From Galeruca laticollis (lineage: Eukaryota > Arthropoda > Insecta > Coleoptera > Chrysomelidae), in assembly GCA_963921935.1 (NCBI GenBank), contig OY998175.1, positions 159,276,809 to 159,340,808 of the forward strand: a DNA stretch of 64,000 nucleotides, read 5' to 3'. The number at the start of each line of letters is the position of its first letter. The stretch's first letter is position 1. The notes below the pieces were generated by a model. That model was given only the letters and a program-made list of their open reading frames with translations. It did no database searches and had not been told where the DNA came from. The position numbers and the translations under genes are program-made. Shown here piece after piece: positions 33,290 to 44,191 of the stretch.

Positions 33290-33620
33290 TATTGATTGGT
33301 ATAATAAACTTTCTTATCTCATATGTGGTCTTTCTCTTCCTCTTTTACATCCCCACGATCTCAATTCTCTTTTCCAGCTTTCGTCCTTTTGTATAATGTT
33401 ATGTCCTGCAAATGTTCACTTTTGTCTTGTTGCCTGTACCTTGAGGTCTATTACTTTGATTGTATTTCTAATCCACTCTTTTCTTTTTCTGTCTTTTAAT
33501 GTTATTAGTATAAATCGAAAAAGGACAGGGGATTCAACGATCCCTGTTATGCCCAACAACAGAGAAATACTATACATTGTACTAGTGAGCGATCTTGCAG
33601 ACCTTGGAGATGTGGTCACC
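33290..33620 (-). pseudogene. LINE reverse-transcriptase C-terminal tail
   Basis: Minus strand: LKDRKRKEWIRNTIKVIDLK is followed, after a frame change, by AGHNIIQKDESWKRELRSWG and GRERPHMR. This resembles the KW-AGH-I-R--D-RW---L block at the C-terminus of RTE/CR1-type RTs in insects. The polymerase core is not present. Confidence 0.5.
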
Positions 33621-36124
33621 CCACGTACTGCTCGAGTTTACTGTAACACCTCATTGTGTCATTGTGGGTCGACACTGGGATTAGGAACTGACCGTCAATT
33701 GTATAAGAGAGCAAGTGGTAGGGCGTCATTCTTTCCTATCTGGAGAACATCACACTTAATATTAAGAGGTAGACGCCAGTGAAGGAGTGTGGGCCATTGT
33801 GGCCCGGGGCGGAATCATAATTTGCCGCCCCTTTGACTTCATAAAAATGATGATGTTGGTGAGAAAAAAGTAACCATATGAAAGAAATGATCGAAAAATA
33901 TGTATTTCATAACCATGTAATATAGTACGTCGGTGTTCAAACCTATTACACTATAAAAATAACGTCTAGTATAAGTCTAAAATTCAACTTTTTGGGCCTT
34001 ACGCGCAGCAAAATCATTTATAACTTCGTCAGAGTTAATTTCGTCTGTCACACTTTGTTCCATTGACAAAATTGCCAATCACTCAATCTTATGGAGCTCA
34101 TGGTATACCTCAAGTCATTTTTTATTAATTTCAGCTTTGGGAAGCTACGGTCACATGAAGCAACACTGATAGCTATAGTTAAAAAATTCGAAGCATAATT
34201 ACGATATTAGGTACGCAAATACCATAGTTGCTTTGCTGAATAAGTTTTAAAAGCTCGAGAGATCATTTCATGACATTGTATTGAGCTTTAGCATCAGCCA
34301 AAGCAACGAAATTGCGTAACCTCATCCACATCGATATCACAGTGCTCTTCTCCGAACTTACACTTGTATTCTGGGTTCAGTAAGTTCGTTGGTGTGAGAA
34401 AAGAGTACTTGATATCCAGCTTGAACAATTGCTGTAATCTGGATTTATTTCTTGTATAATTTTGTCCACCTGTTCGAACATTTCTTGCCTTAATCGACTG
34501 TCATAAGTTAAACCAGCATCAGCAGCGTTCTCGCCAGCAATTTTTCTCATCTTTCTTGTTCGTCGAGGAGTTATTCCGATGCTGAGAACTTCATATATAT
34601 TTTTAGCATAATCAAGTCCAGCGTTGACCAGAACATCTAGATTGTCGACTAGAAACGATTCCAAGGTATGAATTTTCATAGCACATTGGTGCAAGTTTCG
34701 TACTTTCGCCTGGAGATATAACTGTGCAGCATTTACCACGGAGAACTCGACTCCATAACCCAAGGAAGGCTAAAAATGATAGCGACTGGAGAGCAGTGAA
34801 AAATAAACCAGCGTCTGATTTTATCGCAGTGTTTCCTGCAAGTGATTTAACTCTTCAAGGATCTCACTGTAATGGGTCTTCATGACAGCTACGGCTTCAT
34901 ATCTAGAACTCCATCGTGTTTCAATTAGGCGCTTGACTCCTTGACTTGTAACGTCGGTAAGAGATTTCCAGCGGTGAGTAGAAGATGAAAAGTAATTGAA
35001 ATCCTCTCCATAGTGCCAAAGAACGTTACTGAGTCCACTGCGACTGATGCTGCGTGTACACTAACACATTAACTGCTTTGATAGGCATTTGTACACCAGA
35101 ATGTGTTCCCGACATGACAGCAGCCTTATCATATGCCTGTCCAAAGCAATTTTGGATATCCAGTCCATCGCTTTCAATTTTGTCCAAAATCATTTTAGTC
35201 ATATCCTCAGCGTTTTTGCCTTTAGTTTCAAGAAAATGAATGATTGATTTAATCACGTGTACCTTGATGTCGTCGAGTTTCACATAACGCAGTATTTCTC
35301 TCGTCTGGTCCTTGTATGAGAAATCTAGCGTACTATCAAACACAAAGTGAAATACTTGGCTTACTTCACTTCAGCAAGTATTTTTGTTCGAACATGATTC
35401 CCCAAACAATGCATAAATTCATTTTGAATTTTAGGTGATAGGTGAGATACACTAACTTCCTTCTGTAGCTTCAGCTTTGTGAGGTGTTCACAAAGAAACA
35501 AGTCGTACTTGCCAAGAAGATGCATGAGTTGAAAGTTGCCTCTATTTTCAGTGTCCTTTTCTCTCACGATTTCTCTATGACCTAGCAAAGCCAGATATTC
35601 TTAAGCAAGAAATCTGATGGTGCCCAGTATCCGACCAGTACTAATCTCCACTTTTGCTCTTCTTTGACAATCACATTTTGTTCTTTCTTATCGATCGTTG
35701 CACCAACTTCAAGTCTTATCTCCAAAGATTTCCATTTATTGAAGTTATCATTATGTACTGGGCTAGTCTGGAACTTTGGAATTTATTTTCCACCGCTTTT
35801 TGAAATCATCAATACTGTTGAATCCAGGTTTATCGCTGGCGACCACAAACAAACGGCAGCAGAAACAGAACAATGATTCGTTAAAAGAAGAATAGGCCAT
35901 CCATGTTCTCAGAATCTTCTCGCCATTTAGTAAAGTTCGGAAAAACCAATCGCGGCTTAGGCCTACTGTCCACTGAGGCGTCATTTGACGAATGCACGCA
36001 AGCTACAGTTGACGACACACGTATTTTGCATCTTTTATACGTCCACGCAATCGTCATACAATCGTCATGCAAGCTACAAAACGGTTTTTAGCATCGCAGA
36101 AGCACGTTTTCATTCTCTGTGAAA

Positions 36125-38275
36125 ATGTCATCAAGCGATGATGAAGACGTGATTGCAGCATACAATTTTATTAGACGGCGACGACACAGACGTCGATTGT
36201 ACTGGCTTCATCCATATATTGAAAGAAACGTTAATTGTAGATTATTTGTTGCGGCAAGAGAGTTATCAGAAGATGATTCCTACTTTCAATCATTTTACCG
36301 AATGACTAAAAATACGTACCGAACATTAGTAAATATTGTTGGGCCCTTAATACAAAAACGAAATACTGTTATGCGAGCTTGTGTCAGCCCGGAAGAAAGG
36401 ATACTTATAACGTTGAGGTAAGTTTTAAACAGTTTGTTTGTATGTGTATAGTATTTATTGGTAGAAAAAAGAGAAAACAATGTAAAATTGAATAGACGAC
36501 ACTTTATTGATAAAATAACCGTCATCGGTTAAACAAATTTCGGTCAGATCACAAATTTTCAAGATTTTGTAGTTCTGACAAATCAACAGTACAATTTGTA
36601 TTTGCAGAATAATTTATTGGAGAGACTGGGTTATGTGAATTAGATCCTACAGAAGAACTTGGCGAATAATTGTCTCTGTATTGTAACTGCTGTGTTGATG
36701 AATAATCCCTGTATTGTTCCGAGTGCTGTACTGGTAGATAATTGTCGCTATTATATTGTTGTGGGCGGTGTGTTGCCGCATAATTGTCCGTGTATGATTG
36801 CCTTTGCTGTGGTGCGCCCGACTGAATCTCCTCGAGTAATAATAGCACTTTAATTCTAAACATTCGCATTTGTTCCTCAGATAAACTTTCTACATCTGAT
36901 AATAAACTGAGTAAAAACATTTTTCTTGGATTATCCTTCGCTGTTTCTTTTCTTTTCATCCAGTCCACAAATGCTTTATCCGCTTCGTTGGTAACTTTTT
37001 TTATTTTGGGTCGTTTGAATTTGGGCAAGACCGATTCAGAAGATGCTTCGCCAGAAGTTGTAGCAGATTCAGCAGGTTCTTCGTTAGCTGAAGAATTTGA
37101 TATGTTGTCAACCGCTATGTTTTCAGTCTCTTCTTCTGGAAATAAAGGGATATTGCCTGGTTCACCCGTGTGAATAGTTGCTTTGACAAAAGGGAGAACA
37201 AACTGTAATTCATCATGTAGATAGTATAATTTCTTTTGCTTCGTTGATGAACCACTAGGAGTTGGTTTCAGGCTGCGGACAAATCCATTCCTAATATTCC
37301 TCCATCTAGTTTGACAGTCGCTCACTGCAAAAAAACATACATATCTTTCTCTTTTATTCCAGATACCTATCAACTGGGTGTAGCTTTCGAGCACTAGGAT
37401 TTTACTTTGCTCGAGGAGAATGCACAATATCACGAGTTGTAGCAGAAACGACTGAAGTTATATGGAACGCACTCAAAGATACCTTTATGCCTGTTCCAAC
37501 TACAGATGAATGGAAGGCTATCGCAACCAGATACTACGAACTTTGGAATCTGCCAAATTGCTTAGGATCCGTGGACGGGAAACACATAAGAATTCAAAAG
37601 TATCCTAACACAGGATCTGCAAATTACAACTATAAAGGATACCATTCAATTATTTTATTAGGATGTTGCGATGCAGACGGTTACTTTACGGCTATAGAAT
37701 GTGGATTTGCTGGAAGAAATAGTGATGGTGGTGTCTTTCAAGTGTCAAATTTCGGACAGTGGTTAGAAAGAGATGGCTTAAATATTCCTAATGCAGGCTC
37801 ACCATTGCCACATGACGAAGATTCTGGGAATATATTTCCATATTATTTTGTTGGGGACAATGCATTTCCCTTAAAAAGATATTTGATGAAACCATATTCT
37901 GTAAAACAAATAGACAACACCAGAAGAATATTTAATTACCGATTGAGCCGTGGACGCAAAACAATTGAATGTGTATTTGGTATGATGTCTCAAAAATTTC
38001 AAGTTCTTTTAAAACCTATAACATGTCGCAAATATGCTACAATAGTTTCAATAGTAAAATGTATATGTATTTTACATAATTATGTACGTAAACACGAAGG
38101 AGTCCGGTATACACTGAATACATTCGGTGAAGCAACACAGATAAACAAACCAATTTTAATACCAAATATGACCTTCGTTAACACACCAAACGGTTTACGT
38201 AATTATTTAACAAATTATTTTTTGAGACCGGACTGTGCACTCTCCTGGCAATGGAATTACTGTGTAATTGAATAA
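36125..38275 (+). CDS. PIF/Harbinger transposase (two exons, 401 aa)
   Basis: Exon 1 36125-36417 (MSSSDDEDVIAAYNFIRRRR ... RILITL), donor AG|GTAAGT; exon 2 37363-38275 after TTATTCCAG. Joined length 1,206 nt is in frame with no internal stop. DDE_Tnp_4 catalytic residues: Asp in GSVDGKHI (about 168), Asp in FVGDNAFPL (about 262), Glu in RKTIECVFGMM (about 299). The enzyme would cut the terminal repeats and insert at TTA/TAA, and usually needs the Myb/MADF partner for nuclear entry and DNA binding. The intron (36418-37362) contains the large exon of that partner on the opposite strand. Confidence 0.93.
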
Positions 38276-38435
38276 ATAAATAATATGATTACTCACCAGA
38301 CATATTGGTTTTTTGTGCCACTTCACTCCACGCTTTTTCCGTGACATCTTTCCTTGAATATTCTGCTAATTTATTATTGTACAGACATGGATATTCTTCG
38401 ATAATCCGAACAAAATTGGCTGCTGAGGCCGCCAT
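36549..38435 (-). CDS. Harbinger MADF-BESS partner protein (two exons, 304 aa)
   Basis: Exon 1 38435-38297 (MAASAANFVRIIEEYPCLYN ... VAQKTNMS), donor TCTG|GTGAGT; exon 2 37324-36549 after TTTTTTGCAG. Joined length 915 nt is in frame. The MADF domain spans both exons (residues about 8-100: CLYNNKLAEYSRKD, AWSEVAQ, then DCQTRWRNIRNGFVRSLK). A BESS-like segment (about 175-210: KMFLLSLLSDVESLSEEQMR) follows, then a Gln/Tyr/Asn-rich tail with repeated QYNSDNY/QYRDNY motifs. Family knowledge: such proteins bind subterminal repeats and assist the transposase. Its intron contains the transposase catalytic exon. An alternative start at 37433 would read through intron and lose half of MADF. Confidence 0.9.
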
Positions 38436-38800
38436 TTCACACGTGTTTGCGTCTCGCCGTACGGTTGAGTACTGGCAGGCTGCTGCACGAGCTGCATGAC
38501 GAACGTATGACGATACGCAAATGCGACGATGCCGCATCGTGGACACAGTGTCGTCCCTTTCTGCGTAAGATGCAAGCAAGCTACACACAAGTGTAAAATG
38601 ACGATGTCGTGCGTATGACGTGCGGCTTCGTGGACAGTAGGCCTTAATTCGACAAGTCCGCCACTAGAAGACGCAACAGCTTTTTGACTTGAAGTGGCAC
38701 TAGTACTAGCTTCTGTATCACGTTCAGATTTATATCTTTGGGTAGCCGAATCAAAATACTTGAGTAAAGCTCCCTTACTTTTCTTTTCTTCCTCTCTCAC

Positions 38801-41233
38801 TTTTTTGCTTCCTGTAAAAATCGCCGCTTTGCTATGATCTGAAAGTAGTTAATATTGATTTATTAGGAATGTAATGCATTTTTCACTGCCAAAACGTTAT
38901 GGAAGCGTTTGAAAAAAATCTTACTATGTATAAGCTCTAAAGCTTTAAAGAGAGTATTTTATCGATTTATCCCTCCAAAAATCCACTCAAATAACTTACT
39001 GGCCCTTGACCCTCCCTAATTATCTTCCTACAAAACTTGTTAAATTTTTTTATTGAGAATGAATAACATGTACCGCAACAATATTTAGGCGTCAGTCGAA
39101 AACAAACAGCGTCAGAAGTGAAACTTTTTATGTGCTATGACGCAAAAACAGTCAATGAGTGTACAAAGAAAATTCAAAATATCAACAAAATAAAAATTGC
39201 GTCATTTGCTCTTCTATTATTATTATTAGGTCTAAAACAAATTGGATATTTTTTAGTACTTCTTCCAGATTATCTTTATTCCTTCGAATACAATAATTAC
39301 TGCATCTGTGAGTGTATGTAATCCACCAACATTTGTAGCAGTCTTTTCAATTTCCATCTTTAAATATTGACGTTAGATATTATATTCCTATTTTAGGCAC
39401 AACTTTATTAATGTAGACAGTTATTTTCTTCTTCTCTAGTTTTCGTTCTTTAATCACTGCTTTTATTTATTTATATCTTCTTTTCGTGTTTTTGATTTTT
39501 ATATGATTCATAATCAAAAACGTTTTAGTACTCAGGTATATATTTTCCATTTCGTCTTTTATTTTACAGAAGTTTTCTCTTCATTCGTTTCCTTCCAGCT
39601 CCTGTTAATTATTCCCCCACGTTCTTTTCGCTGGTGTTAATATTCTATTTCTACTAGAACTGACAAATCCACTGAAATTGGTATAAAGTTGAGTTTAAAG
39701 ACTTTTTCGGATAGTTTGTTTTACATCTGTCGAAGCCACAGCTCTTAGACGGATGTCTACTCAAAGACACTTTTTTCAATAGTATGGCAACATTGACCGT
39801 TTCCAGAATCAGGTGATTAGTAATCCCGCAAGCCGGCTACGAAGAATGAAATGATTGAGGCGCGTCGAGATATGTACGACAGAATAAACCGAATGCCGTT
39901 ATCTTTGCCTGCAGCGTCGCACCAGCCTTTTAATCATCCCTTAACACATTTCTCACCTTATCTCTCTTAGACTTTTAGAGACATTTTACTCGGCCCCCGC
40001 TAAACACCTCACATCCCTCCGCTCTTTATTCGACTATAGATGATCGACTCATCTTTCTTTCCCATTTTTTAATTCTGCCACTTAACCAATTTATAAAAAG
40101 GCACGAAGCGTACATCCTGAGTCGTTTAGAAGAAAAAGACAGGAAGATATTATGTATCAGATAAACTTTATAATTTGTTAGTTAATGCTTTCCTTAGAAA
40201 TGTCAAATATTTTCGAAAATAAATAACTATTAAATCAGATTGACAACTGATTTTGAACTTTGTTTATTTCAAAACAACCCACTCATCTAAAAAATCCAAT
40301 ATTGTATGTGATAATAATGTTAATATAGGAATAATATTTTGAGTTACTACTGCCCACGTACTTTTTTTCTCTCCCACACCATGAATTTGTTATCCGAAAA
40401 TTCTTCATTAAAAATATGGTATGCTATACAACGAAACAAAAGCATAAAGACATTCCACACCATCAACCGAGCCCACAATGTTGGATTTTTCATTTCCTCA
40501 ATTTAAAAAGTCAGATATCTTTGATGATTGATTTCATTCACATAAATGACTAGTTCAACTTCCAGAAAAACTTTTTAAATAAGTGGAAAATAAAATTTTC
40601 GAAATTTTATGGAAAATATATTATTTTCTGACACCATTGATATTAATACTATATTGTTTCTTCTTGGAAATTCGGGTCTGAAAAATTGCTGTAGGGGAAA
40701 ACCACCAACCAGAATAGTGACGAAACATGTTTTAGTACTTCGCTTTTTTCCCGTGCAACAGTGCTCATTGACGTGCTGCTCTTTGCCCCACTCACTTTCC
40801 ATTTATCGTCGTACATATGAACAATAATAGTAAGGTTCTTTAAAAATAATATTCTATTAGAAACCATGGTATAGAGGGGTTACAATGAGAAACGAAGTTA
40901 TCGAAAGTAATTACACAAGTGCATCAAAATTACCGATCATTTTCCGACTCCGAAGGAGGAGGGCTCTTAACAAAATATGAAGATAACCGAATGCACTTTT
41001 TGTTAACAACATGCTTGAATGGAAAATTATCAGGTTTATTTTTACAATATTTCCGGAATTAAAAGAAAAAAAGTTTGTGCTAAATTTGAAATTTTATTTA
41101 AATATACATTAAGCAGGTAGGTACATATAAATTATATGAAAATTTCACACCTAAAAATTGCACGAATTGCAGTGGAATACACAGTTTTAAAAATTGGTAT
41201 TCTTGGGCCTGTTAATGTATTCGAGTTTGTTAT
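38801..41233. other. No gene recognised
   Basis: AT-rich. The plus ORF at 39118-39321 has a hydrophobic stretch (ASFALLLLLLGLKQIGYFLV) but no family match and no supporting context. 39,800-40,050 is somewhat richer in G+C. Nothing supportable. Confidence 0.45.
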
Positions 41234-42150
41234 TTAATTATAACTTAAAGAACTTATAGTAGGCACATTAGATTCATTATTAAGGTTAGTAGTTCTATTG
41301 TCTCTCATACTTGCATGGTGTTCCTCGTCCAGTAGGAGATATGGCTTTATGGACTTCGGGTTTGAATGTCCAGTCACTTTAATCAACGTGTTTTCTTCAA
41401 CCCCTCTAATTGCTAAATTTGAAACAGATGTTGCACGTAGTGAATGATTGGTTATTTTAACTTTTTCAGTCGCCATACCTGACTTTTTTGCCACCGTTGG
41501 TGTCCACTGAGAGATCATGTTTTTCCGACAGGAATGTTCTTCTACCTACCACTTGCTCAATTTTCAAAAAGAATTAACTGGTAACAAGAATCTTGGAATA
41601 TTTATATAATTTCTTTTCTCTATAAACTTTCTGAACAACCTTACCGGACACAAATCCAAATTAACTATGTTTCTAACCAGCCACTTGGAAGGAGCACAAG
41701 GATAATTCCCTCCTTGCGTTGTTTTATCAAATATTGGGTTGTATTCCAGTCTGTTAGTTTTTCCCCGCGTTTTTTATGTCTTCTTTGAAATAGGAAGCTC
41801 CTCACCTTGCGAATTCGTACGATAAAACAAAACATCATTATTTTTGTAAACCATTAGGTGTTTTATCATCACAGTTCTGTAGGATGACTTTGAATTCTTC
41901 GTATTTGAATAATGCAGCGCTTTGTTTTCTTTTCCGGGGGCCTATTTGTAACTCCTTTCTTTTGGCATTTTTTGCCTCGCGAGCATTTTAAAATTCTGTG
42001 CCTTTGAAAGGATTAAATTTAATATTTCATTCGACTTGGTATTTTTGCATTAATAGTTTTGGTGTTACATTTCAAATAGTCTTCACAGTATAATCTTTAT
42101 AATCCTCACCATTTTTCTTTTTCTTTTTCATGTTGTAGGCACAGTCGAGT
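41234..42150 (-). pseudogene. Crypton-like tyrosine recombinase catalytic domain relic
   Basis: Minus strand. Upstream frames near 41,880-41,600 read MVYKNNDVLFYRTNSQGEEL, then PIFDKTTQGGNYPCAPSKWL and RLFRKFIEKRNYINIPRF. From 41,518 the frame reads TEKVKITNHSLRATSVSNLA, then ENTLIKVTGHSNPKSIKPYL. HSLRAT and VTGH match the HxxR and [HW] motifs, and KPY could supply the nucleophile Tyr. The text resembles the DUF3504-type domain of Crypton elements and of ZMYM/QRICH proteins. Frame changes and stops upstream make it a relic. It differs from the YR family at 6, 14 and 32 kb. Confidence 0.65.
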
Positions 42151-42234
42151 CGGTGAGAATATTTGCTAGCGACGGCATTGAAGTGTTTTCGTTTAAACTA
42201 TAATTTATTTCTTTAATGACATCCATAAACTGTT

Positions 42235-42258
<24 letters not shown>
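42235..42258. repeat. (TA)n at the 5' LTR boundary
   Basis: TA tract directly abutting the 1.8-kb LTR. Likely insertion target. Confidence 0.85.
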
Positions 42259-42265
<7 letters not shown>

Positions 42266-44070
42266 GTGAAATATATCTACTAGGTTATGTTGAATCATTA
42301 ACATCACTCAGAAATGTGAATCTAAGTAATAATAGTAGTGAATATTCGATAAAAGGAAATAATCCATGAAAAACATAGCTTAAATATGACAAGAAATATT
42401 TACAAATAGAATACAATTGATAAAATTATATAGAAGATTACTATTTAATTTTGTAACTATTTTTCTTTAAAGTATAATTCAAGATATTGAAAATACAATA
42501 GTAACAAGTAAATTACGTCAAACAAATTTTATACATAACTATGATCATCACTGTATATGGTATCACATGAATTTTGAAATAAAATTCAATTATTATAATT
42601 TAATATTTTGTAGACACTTTCAGAAACCCTGTATATTGCATAAACTATTCAATTATTTGTATAAAACTTCAAGGTCAAATATCAACGCGAAATAACGTTC
42701 TGTTATTAGTTCGAATAGAGTATTTCGGAGTGACAGTGGAAGTGCATAAAAACAAAGTGAATTTGTCTACTATAACGCAGAAACAGATATTTTGATTCAA
42801 TAACAATGATGTTTATTTATCAACAAATGAACGATGAAAAACAAAAGTAAAAAACATTGGAAGGTTGTTGATTTTGAGCTTGAGAGACGCGGTGAAAATT
42901 TAATAAATGGAGGACATGTTGAATTTATTTCCTCCAAATTTTTATAAAAAACTATAGTAATTTAAAATATATTAAGTAAAAAGTTAACCAAAGTGTTTAG
43001 TGAAGTTTGAACAATAAACTAACAAAAATTTATCACTCGTATATAAATAAACAAGTGTAAAAATGGTGATAGCATCTAGATATGGTAAGATGAACAATTA
43101 CCTTTATTAATATAATCTTCGATAACTATTCGCATATCTTGTTGTGGATAAGATATTTCTACTGATGAAATAATTCACATCACATCATTTTCCACATCTG
43201 AATTTCGTTTATTCGATCATAGGCGATCGTTTTTCTCCGATGCACCACATTCAGGGTCAAGAAGAACCAACCATGAACTCTATTACTCATGTATATATTG
43301 TATTTTTCCTATAAAACATTTTGATATATTTATATGTTAGGTTATTTTGTTTGGTATCTATTAATTAGTAAAAATATTAGTATTAGATATTCAATCTCTA
43401 CTAAATATCGGACACAGAACACATATTATAAAAATTAATACTCACCAAATTCTTACATAAAATTATGATAATACATCCTAAACACATTGCTTTCTCCTTC
43501 ATTTTGTAAACTAAATAATAATCATCACAGAGTACCACAACACACGACGCCAAGGTTAACGATAGCGAGGGTAGAGGTTGAGTCGTTGTGAATGCATTCA
43601 GAACTTTTAGTAAAATAAGTAATCAAGCGAAACTTACTTGATACGTTGGAATTCAATAATATTAATAATTTATTAAAAACGTTTCTGTGCGATGATTTCG
43701 TCAATAATTTTCTATTGAGTTTGATATGAATTATAAACTTTTAACTCACAATAATTTCGTTATTTACATAAATATGTTCAATTAAAATCATTTGTCTATG
43801 TTCGTCTTGCGTTTCTTTGATATCTTACCTACAGTTTCCTGTTGCTGACAATCGCCAAGTGCCGAATCTCATCCCTGAGATACAGTGTTAAAAGTTAATC
43901 AAATTTATAATATTTTCTAATTTGTGTAGTATCTTTGAATTGGGAATTCGCAGAAAGCGAACCAATTCTGGCGCCCATACAATCATTATTAATAAACATA
44001 TAATAGAATTAATTAAAAATATATAATAAAATAGCTCCCAACGTAGAGGTATTATTTATAATACTCAATA
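42259..44070 (+). repeat. 5' LTR of SAP-gypsy
   Basis: About 1.81 kb, from TTAAAGTGAAATATATC to ATACTCAATA. The first two bases read TA, where the 3' LTR has TG, probably continuous with the TA tract. Polyadenylation-type motifs are frequent. Confidence 0.88.
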
Positions 44071-44191
44071 AAATGGCAAGCCCAACGTATGGCGATTGTT
44101 AAACGACCAGAATAACGCTCGTTCAACAAACTAGTAACAGGAACAGGTTATAATATTTTTGAGATATCTAAAGGAAATTTTGCAAACTATA

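Larger units (their letters stand above)
35960..38643 (+). mobile_element. PIF/Harbinger element, complete
   Basis: 2,684 bp with terminal inverted repeats: GGCCTACTGTCCACTGAGGC at 35960 and its counterpart GGCCTACTGTCCACGAAGCC (minus strand from 38643). Both sides carry TTA (35957-35959 and 38644-38646), the 3-bp target duplication typical of this superfamily. It encodes a transposase on the plus strand and a MADF-BESS protein on the minus strand. Removing the element and one TTA restores the hAT reading frame (GGLVEL|SRDWFF), which fixes both ends independently. Confidence 0.95.
33987..38800 (-). pseudogene. ZMYM1-type hAT transposase, split by a Harbinger element
   Basis: Minus strand: 38,800-38,647 gives the N-terminus (KGALLKYFDSATQRY ... 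SSGGLVEL); after the Harbinger element the frame resumes exactly at 35,956 with SRDWFFRTLLNGEKIL and ESLFCFCCRLF (TTF-type zinc region). Then come NRGNFQLMHLLGKYDLFL, SPKIQNEFMHCLGNHV, MFDSTLDFSYKDQTREILRY, DGLDIQNCFGQAYDKAAVMS, and near the end FPKLKLIKNDLRYTM and DEINSDEVINDFAARKA (hATC, stop near 33,987). Several stops and shifts (about 35,600, 35,340, 34,760) mean it was already dead or has died since. Terminal inverted repeats were not identified; GGGGCGG-type sequence near 33,800 may be one end. Confidence 0.85.

Noticed and set aside
36659..37173. Plus-strand ORFs in the Harbinger intron
   Set aside because: They are antisense to the MADF-BESS exon and have no motif of their own.
39118..39321. 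Small membrane protein
   Set aside because: One hydrophobic stretch in an AT-rich region is expected by chance; no conserved neighbour or family signal.
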